NCBI RefSeq assembly: GCF_000090795.2
Contig: NW_003546659.1
Coordinates: forward strand, 5,814 to 69,813
Length of the DNA stretch: 64,000 bases
From: Amphimedon queenslandica
Taxonomy: Eukaryota; Porifera; Demospongiae; Haplosclerida; Niphatidae
Reading direction: 5' to 3'
Every line of letters begins with the position of its first letter. Positions within the stretch are counted from its first letter, which is position 1. Below the pieces are notes generated by a model that was given only the letters and a program-made list of their open reading frames with translations, did no database searches and was not told the DNA's origin. Both the position numbers and the translations under genes were made by a program. Below are positions 1 through 11,400 of this stretch, in pieces.

Positions 1-743
1 TCTTGAGGGGAGCTCACAGAAGAGAGACCATCTAGCCACCATTGAATTGGAGCACTGTGTACTGGCGATGTGCAGTAGTTGTCTTATCATGTAACTTGTG
101 CGTACTATACTACAAATTGTACTACTGGCTTTCCCCTATCTCCTTGTGGTTGTAAATCAGTGTTATGGGCTGTCTTCTGAACAATAGGCCACTTCAAACA
201 TCCGGCCCAAAACAGGAGCGTCTTCCTGATAATTTTTAAGGGATTCCGTAAATCAAAATTAATGTTCTAATTATGACTTAATGCGCACAATAAACACCCG
301 TGGGAAATGCAGCTCTGCTAGCCTCGGGTTATTCGCTGTGTGGAGGTGGACCCCATGCTCGGGGGAAATGCAGCTCTGCTAGCCTCGGGTTATTCGCTGT
401 GTGGAGGCGGACCCCATGCTCGGGGGAAATGCAGCTCTGCTAGCCTCGGGTTCAGTTTGACCACCATTTATTTGTGTTGCAAGCTTAGGGGGTGTGGCCC
501 ATATGAAAGTTACCAACCCTACCTTCTTTCTACCCTTTGGTAGTTTGTAAGGTTTGTATTTATTTTTGAGCTTCATAAGATATTAAATAGCCTAATGAGT
601 TCCAATATTAGGTGATTTTGTAAATACAACTTTCATTTGTTTGTATTTTTGTTGCCTGAAATAGAAAAGTGGTCTACTATAGGCCACAAAATATAGATCC
701 AGAAGAGTAATACAATTTAAATTACTATTATGTTGTGTTTTAG
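1..743. other. 5' flank or intron upstream of the mosaic gene
   Basis: No convincing exon was found here. The stretch holds a short minisatellite (302-456) and ends in a splice acceptor (TTTTAG at 738-743) in front of the first recognised exon. Earlier exons of the downstream gene, including any signal peptide, must lie here unseen or outside the window. Confidence 0.5.
302..456. repeat. 61-bp minisatellite, about 2.5 copies
   Basis: The word GAAATGCAGCTCTG recurs at 304, 365 and 426, giving a 61-bp period. The two full copies are almost identical (one transition seen). The third copy stops after GCCTCGGGTT. The GC content is clearly higher than in the surrounding DNA. A short reading frame across it is only a by-product of the repeat. 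Confidence 0.9.
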
Positions 744-3700
744 GTGATTACATTAAAGATAGAGGATTGTTCCAGTGCTACTAGTTGCTCTGAGTGTGTT
801 AGTTTAGGTGATCCATCTTGTGGTTGGTGTATGATAGAGAACAAGTGTTCACGTAGACCATTCTGTCATGAAACAAGACAATATCTAACACAATATAAAA
901 ACTGTACTGGTAAGAACAATGATTTTTAAGGATTAGTAAACTGATAATATTTTAATGAAGCCTTATCCTTTATCTAAATTTATAGTTACAAACAAGTCCT
1001 TTTTTCAAAAGATACATAATAGCTATTTACATACATGTATTCTTTCCAATGAGCGCTAATAGTTGTCATAACATTGATAAATCTATTTATGTTAGTGCTG
1101 CAATATTATTGCATAAAATTTACATGAAGGCCAATAGCCAAAAGAGTATGCTACTTTATCACAAACTTGATTGAGTTGGTAGTCGTGCATGTGCTGATTT
1201 GGTATTCACTATTCAGTGTAAAAATTTAATAGTAATATTATTTTAATTTTACTACTATAGGACAAAGTCATGGTAATTCTGCTAATAGTTTTTACTTTGG
1301 ATTAATGACAAATATCAAAGGATGGTTAACAGTTTCAACTTTATCCTCTCTCAGTGTCACGTACGATATCACTGTTAAATCATTCAATTATGTTCATAAT
1401 GGAGTGGTAACAAAAAATATCCCACATTCATATGTCTATGTTCCTTCACGTTTTCAAACACATTCTACTTCTTTTGGAGAACGATATAAAGGAATCAAAA
1501 TAAAAAGTGATCAGCCAATAAGTGCATCATTTTATAACATTTTTATTGATCATCTCATTTTACCATATCATGAGTACCCTGGAGTCAGTCAGTATAAATA
1601 TTATGCTGTTTCTACTAGTAGTTACCATAGCACATATCTTAGTCAAGTTCTTCTTATTGGTTGTATTAATAATACTGTCATTAGTATTATACCAACAGTT
1701 GATCTCTTCATTCCTATTGATGTACAGAAGAGTGGCAGTGATGATATATTAGTAACTAAAGGTAACTCTCATACTATTACACTACATGAGGGACAGACTC
1801 TATTGCTGGGTAAAGGGAATGGAAGTGATATATCAGGAACACACTTTATTTCTAATAAACCACTGACTGTTATTACTGGTCACCAGTGTGGTAGTACTCC
1901 TGATATGAAAAAGCGATTTCATTGTCATCCTCTACAATTACAAGTTCCTCCAACAATAACCTGGGGTACAAGATTCATTCTGACAAACTTTAATAATTTT
2001 CATTATAGCAAGTCACCAGTTCCTTCCTATTTGAAGACAGTTACTTCTCAAGGCAACACTAGTATAACAATATACTGTAATGGAGCCACTAACACTACAG
2101 GTACTCTACTAATGGTGCAATTGGTACATATCAGTATAGCATAACTGAATATTGCTATGTGGAAGCTAACAAACCAATATTTGTTGTCTTGTTCCCTCAC
2201 TCATATTATTATTTCACTGCAATGGTTTGGATACCACCAATGGAACAATATCTTCAAGAGGTTAACTTTGATTTCTACCGTTATTCCCGTTATTCAAAGC
2301 TTGTTATTACAGCATCTGTTGAAAGATTCTCTCCAACAGCTATTCTACATAATGGACTAGTAACTACAAACTGGACAGCAATATATGATTCTGAAAGGAA
2401 TATTGTAGCATACGGAACTGAAATTGAAATTAATAGATATTTTAGTAATCATTCAGTAATTCATACTGGTAGAAATGGGAAACTATCAGTTCAAGTTCAG
2501 GGATATTTTTACTCTCATATAATATATGGATGGCCAGCACTAGTTTCATTGGAACAAAGTAAAGTAATTTATTAAATTTTTACAACTTTATATTTTTTAG
2601 ACATAATTCCAGCCTTCAATTTCTATTGTGATAATGGTATTTGTGTTGCTGATAGCTTGTGTCACTGCTTTGATGGATGGACTGGTGACCATTGTGATGA
2701 AGGTAAAATTATATACTATACAATAATCAAATAATGGCAAATATTGTATACATAAAACCTGCCGATTAAAGTGACACATAATCAATTGCCTTACTTATTT
2801 TAATCATACAGTACTTATTGTAGTATCAGCTTTAAAATAACGACAATTTATATAAACTAACTTTACAATGTATACACAGATGTTAACGAATGTGAGACTG
2901 TTGATCACAATTGTACACAAACTTGCAGTAATACAGTTGGATCATACACCTGTTCTTGTAGAGCTGGATATAAAGATAATGGATATGGAAACTGTACTGG
3001 TAAGATTATAAATTATATTTTGTAATGAATAAATGCTGAAAGAAGCCTCTTTTAAGCCAAAATTTGTATCCTTAATTTGTCAATCAATTGTAATAACCAA
3101 AAGGTGGTCCTTTTAGAATAAGCTTATTGAGACTAATGGTAAACATGTTATGTGACTCCTTTGTAGTATGCCCACCTACCCACAATCTAATTACTGTTCT
3201 CTTTGTAGTGTTATTTCTTTCCCATACATGTACATACAGATATTGATGAATGTTCAATGGGTACCAGTGGCTGTCAACAACTCTGTTTTAACACTAATGG
3301 AAGCTATTACTGTCAATGTAATACTGGATACAAACTAATGAATGATAATTCATCTTGTGATGGTATGTACAGTTACTGTATATTGTGTATATTGTGATAC
3401 AATCTTCATTTAGATATTAATGAATGCATTGAGGATCCTGGAGTATGTCCTCTAAGAAGTAACTGTATTAATACATTAGGGAGCTATCAGTGTAACTGTA
3501 TTGATGGATATCAAATGAATAACACTGGAATGTGCATAGGTATGATGTAATTCCTATATATTGTATTGTATTTCCATTGTATTATAGATATTGATGAATG
3601 TGTTTCTGGTACACTCAGTTGTCAGCAGAGATGTATCAATACTGAAGGATCCTATAACTGTTCTTGTTATGATGGCTTTATGAAGAGATTTGAATTATTT

Positions 3701-6700
3701 TGTTTTGGTACGTTATTGTAATCTATAATTATTTAAAATTGACATGTTTATTCCAATAGACATTAATGAATGCTCTAATGATCTTCACAATTGCTCCAGT
3801 GATCAAGTGTGTCATAATACAGTTGGAGGCTTCAGTTGTTCATGTAGAGAAGGATTTGTTTTTGGAAGTGATAGAGTGACTTGTAAATGTAAGGATTAAG
3901 GGATTGGGATTACATGTACATCCTGTGTAGAAAGTTTGATGCAATTTCAATAAGTTATGGACATCTGAAAAACATATAAGTTTTGTTATGGGCCATTATA
4001 TTTTATGATTTTTGTGTCATTGTATTTTCTGAAATATTATGCTATTAAAAATGTCTTCATTGTTTTTATTTAGTACAACCATGTCATGAGATACTACTGC
4101 CACCATTCAATGGTAATGTATCCTGTCCTACTGGTAGCACTAATGATACTTGTTCATACTCCTGCAACACTGGGTATCGATTAATGGGTGGTTCTTCACA
4201 GCGTACATGTCAGTCAAATGGTCATTGGTCTGGAAGGTCTCCTTCGTGCTCACCTCTTCCTTGCCAAATGTTACCAGCACCAGAAAATGGTTATCTACAG
4301 TTACCTTGTGCTGGTGTGTATCAGTCACAGTGTACTATAAGGTGTTTTGATGGATATTTACTCACTAATGCTAATAATACTGCTGCGTTTGCTAGTCATG
4401 TAACTTGTGGTCTTACAGCAAATAATGAAACCAAATGGAGTGATGTTCAAAGTTGCATAAAAAGTAATGTCTTAAGCTAGATTTCCAGCTACCACAAAAC
4501 TCAACACAAAATTGAAATTTTGCCAATTTTGCACTAACTTCAAAGCTTTGTCAAGGTCAAAACCACCCACCCTGTCTTAGCCACTATTATACATTTACAT
4601 TGGCTGTATAAAAACCAGGCTTTATGCTTTCTATTATTTTCAATTAAACTAGCACTATAAATTTAGTTATTGCATCTAGTTCATTTTTAAATAAACAGCT
4701 TAATAACATTAATTAGCTGTTTTATCATTAAATTTTACTAGTATTCAAGTATTGATGATGTACTATTATTTTTATTGTAGGGACAGTTGCATGTTCTACT
4801 AATCCCTGTCTTCATGGTGGAAAGTGTTTACATGCTGATAATCATAATGGGTTTGTATGTGACTGTACTGGTACTTTATATGAAGGAACAACCTGTGAAA
4901 AAGGTCTTGTAGTTATTGATCCAATTGGTTCCTTGAGAACACGTACTTTTAAGATGATTGTTATTAGAGCAAAACCTGATCAGGAAACTGCGTATCGTTT
5001 GAAAGATTGCAGTTTTGGTGGAAGTTCCAGTTATTTTATATTTCCTTGTAGTTTCATATTAAGTAAAACAAAAACTAATCAGAATCTGACTTTGGCTGGT
5101 CTAACTCCTGGCTTGTATTATCTTAGGATTGTCATTAATGGTGTTGATGCTCCACCTGTCCCATTTATTATATCTGGATCTGACTCTTCTCCATATTTTG
5201 ATAATCCAGTTCTTGAAGGAGTTCAACCAAGTTGCTGTGGAAACACTCTTCAAATCTGCACAGCTCAACCCACTGTGTTAAAATCATCTTGTTCATGGAA
5301 CACGATGAGTAAAACCCATATAACAAGAGGAATAGTATTTATTGAATACGATACCTTAAAAGTGCCTCTTTCATTGGCTGGCCTAGAGATAGCAGCAAAT
5401 ACTACTACTCTACCACCTAGTGATAGCTCTGTTACTTGTAGCAGTAGCAATAGTTCATGCAGCCTGACTCCTCTTAATCAATTAACTATATCTACCGGAA
5501 GTTGTTATCAACACATGCCAACCCCTGGAGATGTAAGCCAGTTTGTTAGTAACCAGTCACTTACAGTCACATTTCTGTCATCAATCAGATCAAGTCTTTT
5601 CCCAAGTTGGTTTTCCCTTGATAAAGCTGAAGACATGAATGCTCTTAATAAACTGAGTAACACTGACTATCTTGCTAAACTAGTATCATCGGATTCACTA
5701 TTGACTGAAAGAGGCTGTGAATCATTAGTCATTGAAAACACTCAAGGACAGTTCATTCTATTACAACACAATGGACCACTTAATCTTTCAATCATAAATG
5801 AATCAGCCTCACCTTTTATACTACAGTCTCCAGCATTGTCTAACTATTACTGTATTGCTGTTCATGTGTGCTCAGGTCAGAGTTCACCAGTTCACATTGG
5901 ACTGCCTCCTTCAGCTCAGGACAGTATTAAAAGGATTAGCTTTATCTTCAATTATGTCAATAAAGGATAGACCTTTAACTTTAAGAGTGCTACTTTGACT
6001 AAAATCCCTCAAATAAAACAATTGAGAACAAAACTATGGAATAGTATTACATACAATAGGACTTCTTCAACCACTAATATTCAGTATGACACTTTAGTTA
6101 ACATGGAGACTAAAGGACAATATTCCTATGAAATGACAAATGTTAACTTGAATTTCAGTGGATTTGTTTGGTACAATTATGTAACAAATGACACAAAGGT
6201 AAAGAACTGCTTATCAATGCTCCATTATTATCATTATTTCCCATAGGCTAATATAGCATTACTTGAAGGAGACTGTACATTGAGGGTTATATCTCAAATA
6301 GGTGGATCAATGGAGAAACTAGAACTAAAGCTTAGAACTGCTGATATCTCCATATATTATCAAAGTATTATAACTATTATTATTGATTTAATAAGTTAGT
6401 TATCTATTTTTACAGTGTCATCAACAACAACTTGGTGTGCAACACAAGGTCCATCAAATGGAGTATCATTCAAACTAGCATACACTCCACAAAAAGATCA
6501 GCCATTTTATCTCAGTGTACTGGAACTACCTTTTGATACTAGTCAGTGTCCAGTTGATGTATTCCTTAGCTTGAACAGTAGTCAAGATATGAATGGGCTG
6601 AGTTTCTATTCAGAATGTCTCATTGTATCATTTGATGCATTGTTATTCACCAGTCTATCTCACAGCATGTATATTCCAATGGATAATGATACATTATGTG

Positions 6701-8061
6701 TTAAACCTCATAACTTCACTTCTCTCTTTCCAAATGTCAACTTTGGCCTCCTTATTAATTCTTCATTGGATACTAATCAGGTAAGACTGAATAACTTCAT
6801 TCAGTTATTACCAGGTTATGATGGTACAGCAGTATCTTTTGGTTTCTACAAACACACCAATGAGAGAGTGGGTCTAATTCATTCTGCTGATATAACAATG
6901 TTTGGTGTAACTTTTGAAACACCAGCTAGATTACGTGGCAATACTCTCACCTTTGATACAGTGACTGGTCTATTTAATGAAGAGTTTTACACTGCACACC
7001 TTCAAGGACTAGCAAGTACCAGCAGGCAATGGAAGAATATAATATTTAATGTTGAAGGTTGGTTTCCTAAGAGTAGTGGTTCATTTGCAGAGTCAATACA
7101 GAAGAGTGTGAGAGAGAATATGAGGAAGTTAGGGGAAGCAGCTAACATGAGGAAGGAGGGAGCTGATGATCGATTAGCTGATGCTATAACTGGAGTGAAT
7201 AGAGCAGCACAACAACTGGCACAAGCACACGAAGCAGTAACCAATTCTTCATATAGTCTCAATCAAGCAAAAGCTGATCTTGTAAGAGCAATGAATAAGT
7301 TGAATGAAGCTAAAAGAAATGTGACTAACGCTGCAAATGAACTTAAGGAAGCAGAAGCAGCAGTTGCTAATGTATGCCAACAAAGGACATGTCAAATGGA
7401 GTGTCAAAATGCTACAAGAGTTTATGATGATGCATATCACACAACACCTTGTGTTGCATCATGCCTTGTCTGTCAATATAACGCTACAACTAATAAGAAT
7501 ACTGATAAATATTTTGATCCTTGTGGTAGGAGGGCACCCAATGCAGCCTGTGTTGCTATGAACGTTGCTTGTAATAGAGATAGAGAAACAGCACTAAGAA
7601 CACTTGAAATTATAAGGATCCAAGAGCTTGTTGAACCACTAAGAGAGAGAAACAAAGCAAGAGAAGCAGTGGCTCTCCTTGAAATAAGAGTCAGCCAAGC
7701 TGAGAGGAACATTGTATCAGCTGTAGATAATTTAGCATCAGCTCAAGTATTGTATGATTTATCAGTTGCTTATAAAGACTCAGTGAATGCTAGTCACAGT
7801 ATGATACTAGAAGAAATAAGGACTGATCTACACCTGTATGATATAACAAGGAAGAATGGTAATAATGTGTTTATAGTCACTAATGTAACATTTTCAGTAT
7901 CAATCAGTGAAATAAACAATCCATCAACATTCCCCATTACAATATTCTATAGCTCTCAAGAAAGAAATGGGCAGTTTAGTTATAGGTATCGATTCAGTGC
8001 TCCCTTCTCATCACAAGAAGAGAATTTGACAAATACTATAATTAATGATATGGTGTTCTAA
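744..8061 (+). CDS. Extracellular mosaic protein: PSI, IgGFc-binding, EGF, sushi, coiled coil (5' partial, frame interrupted)
   Basis: Multi-exon gene; visible exons about 744-909, 1261-2558, 2601-2702, 2880-2999, 3240-3362, 3414-3539, 3588-3707, 3760-3888, 4074-4463, 4781-6198, 6247-6364 and 6416-8061. Order: a PSI-type Cys-rich exon; an IgGFc-binding N-terminal domain (motifs [14 protein letters not shown] and [11 protein letters not shown]); an EGF-like exon; five calcium-binding EGF exons, each opening D-[IV]-[ND]-E-C; two sushi/CCP repeats; one more EGF; about 700 residues I do not recognise; an Ala/Glu-rich coiled coil (7080-7810) around a Cys-rich insert. Most joins fall in phase 1. 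A secreted adhesive or mucus-type protein is likely; no transmembrane segment is seen near the stop. Two lesions: the IgGFc domain changes frame near 2100-2115, and an in-frame TAG lies at 5968-5970. No intron I tried removes either, so it may be a young pseudogene or carry assembly errors. The signal peptide is not visible. Confidence 0.75.
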
Positions 8062-8490
8062 TGCATACAACTATACATGTACGGGTACAGTATTATTATT
8101 ACTATCATTGAATGATAATTACAGCATTGCTATTATTAGTTATTCTTGTATGCTACAGTATTTTAGAATTTTTTAAATAGTGTATTGACACACAATTTTT
8201 GTACGCACACACATTTATTTAAAAAAGGTGTTAGAGTTTAATGAATTTTTTCAATAGATATGTTTTGACATGTTGTTTCTGGGTGGGAAGCGCTACTGAA
8301 GCATGCAGCCTGTCACACTAATTAATGTTTATAAGATCTTATTTACCAACCTTTTATGGAATAACTTGTGTGAAATAATGATTATGTATCACAATAATAA
8401 CCACAATTAATTTTGCAGTCATTCCTTGCATTCATTTATAATTTCTGGGTACACCCATTTGACATTGCATTTTTGCTTCTCTGAGCAGCC
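8062..8490. other. Intergenic spacer between two co-directional genes
   Basis: AT-rich with no ORF of note. It must hold the 3' end of the mosaic gene and the promoter of the plexin-like gene. I see no clear core promoter motif. Confidence 0.5.
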
Positions 8491-11400
8491 ATGAAAGCTT
8501 CAACTCTTTCCTTTCTCACACTAGCAGTCATTGCTTCATTGCTTTCTTTGGTTAATACTCAATCTCTCATCTCTTCATCTGTACCTGATCCAGTGACTCA
8601 TATTGCTGTTAGTGCCAATGGAGTGTTTGTCAGTACAGACACTCACATCTACAACTTCTCATCTACCCTACAACAACTAGGAGCTCTTGGGTTTCATGGT
8701 GGTGTTGTTAAAGGAATAGCCAGTACAACAGATGGTGAATGGTGTGTAGTATGTACTGAAGAATGCGGCTTGAATCTATATCTAACATGCTCAGTTCTCA
8801 AAGGATCCAATCTTTCTACTTCTGCGGTTGAAGGAACTGCTTCCAAATCTAGATCTAGTCTTGCTGTTTTTACTGCTACTGGAGGTGGTGGTAGCAGTTT
8901 TTATATGGGAAGTTATATCAATCATCACATTCTATATTATCAGTATGGGTTTCCCGGTAATACCCTGTCAAGAGCTACAAATCGACTGCATCAATTATCT
9001 GGTTCTAACTTTCATCGTACATTTGTGAAAGGTTTCTTTGCTTTGGGATATGCCTATTATGTTACTCTTGATCCTCCAAAACGAGGTACCACCAAACAAA
9101 TTCGTATAATAAGAGTATGTAATGACAGTGCAGCCAATGACTTCAGCAATCAATATGAACTGACTTTAGGTTGTGATGGTCAGGATTCATTCTTCAATCC
9201 TACTTTGCTTGATGTATCAGTCATTGGTGAAGAATTATTACTGATTGCAATAAAGACTGGCTCATCGGCAGATGTGTGTTCATATGCCTTATCTGAGATT
9301 AATTCTTTAATGGATGCTACTTATGAATCTTGTATAGTCAGTGGTACAGGCAACAAGAATATTTTCTGGCAGCAGTTTGCATCTTGCTCAGAGAAGCTCT
9401 CAGGAAGTATTGTAAGATATATTTATTTTATCTTTAAGTATGCTTTTTCTTTAACAGTGTGGTATATCAGATTCAAGATCTCGAAATCCAGCTCCAGCAG
9501 TTGGTGTTTCAAGTATCCTTTCTCCCAAAAGACTAATCACTAACAATACAATACTCCATGGATTAAGTGCGATCACTGGAATGAGAATTGAGGATATTAA
9601 TTTTATCTACTTGGCATTTGTTGCCGATGGCATTCACTACATTAGCAAAGTCAGTGTAATAAAATTTTGCATGCTTGTACATTACATTTAATAATAGTAT
9701 CAATGGAGCAATATGGATCTAAAGTTTTTAAAAGAAGTTATCGTAACATCATCAATAACTTCATTGTCTTGGTCTGAAGGCTCAGAGTATGTGTATGGCA
9801 TCAGTGGATCTAATGTAAGGCTGTCATACATCTGTACTAGTCTAAGTAAAAAACTTAGTATGTGTATGACTATAATGTCATCATACCTAGCATACAAAAT
9901 ATTATACTGCATACTAGTAGTATATTAGCTGAGATAATGCATTATTAGACAAATTTAATTAGTATTGCTACTGTTGTTGTAGTTACAAATTACGTGACTC
10001 AATAACAACCAATTTACATTCCTTTGATACCCTCCCCTTGTAGTGTTGTTAATTTTCAGAAATTTTACTTTTTTATTGAATTACGTTAACTTTAAAAGTT
10101 TAAGTCGAAATTAGCTTGGGCTACAGGATATTTTTCAGAAATTTGGAGATTTAAAGAAATGGTCATTATTTGAAAAATTTACATGTGTAGCTTAAGCTTT
10201 TTACTTAGCATCAGAACCTCAATATGTATCAAAAAATGTAATAAAATTTGGGGGTGATTTTGGAGCCATTTTTTGGAAAAAAGCTTAGTACAGGGTATTT
10301 TCTGTTACACACATCACTTATATACATGTATTAGGTGATTGCATTAAAGATAGAGGATTGTTCCAGTGCTACTAGTTGCTCTGAGTGTGTTAGTTTAGGT
10401 GATCCATCTTGTGGTTGGTGTATGATAGAGAACAAGTGTTCACGTAGACCATTCTGTCAGGATAATAATGAAACAAGACGATACCTAACACAAGGAGACA
10501 GTAATAGTTGTATTAATGCAATGCACATTCAAACTACTTACGTAATAGACACATATCAACAACCATATCAGGTAAGCTACCTGTATGTGCACCAGCACTA
10601 TTGTTTTTTGTTTGTTCTTTTAGATCAACTTGTACTTCTCACTTCCTCCTATGCTACCAGGCAAACAGTACTTTTGTGTTTTCAATGGTATTATGAGTCC
10701 AATAGCAGTATCTGTTAATAGCAACATTAGTTCCTGTTCAGTGCAAACTATAGTATCCCAAGTTACAGATATACAATTAGGTATACAACTGATAAATAAT
10801 ACATTAAACTATAATGTGATAATGTACATTCTAGATACTACCTTTAGTATATACAGTAATAGAACTGGCGTTCACTTCTATACAAGTCCTGCTAAAATTA
10901 CCTTCTATAATTGCCCTACTGCTACAAGGTACAATTAGTTGGAGCTTTGTCTGAATGTAATAAACTCATTTTTAGGTGTGGTGAATGTGTCCAATCTAAA
11001 GTATGTGGATGGTGTCAGTTAGATTTTACTTGTTCTGGGAACAATTCTTTATGCACTGCTGGTAGCTGGTTAAGAGTGAGTATTACTCAATTATTATATT
11101 GATGATTATTATTGATGTTTTTATAGTTATCAAATGCTGAAAATGATATTTGTCCTTTCTTACAACCAAATCCGCTTACGTCTGATGGTAGATACACTCA
11201 ACCGGCAAATGTGGTTAAGAATTTGGCACTTTCTACTGCCAATACACAGGTTTACTTTGTTAATGTAATTCTATGATATTCCACTATAGCCACTATAGCC
11301 ATGCATTATTTTACTTATATCTTTTAGTTCAAAACTGGTCTCAGTTATGAGTGTGTATATGGTACTGTTACTCGAACTGCTACTGTTAACAATGACAATA

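Noticed and set aside
2101-2139. A 34- or 39-nt intron to explain the frame break in the IgGFc domain
   Set aside because: Splicing at either acceptor leads straight to a stop. A longer option removes conserved residues such as [10 protein letters not shown].
5876-5985. Introns spanning the in-frame TAG at 5968
   Set aside because: The two plausible donor/acceptor pairs (5876-5970 and 5924-5985) both shift the frame into early stops.
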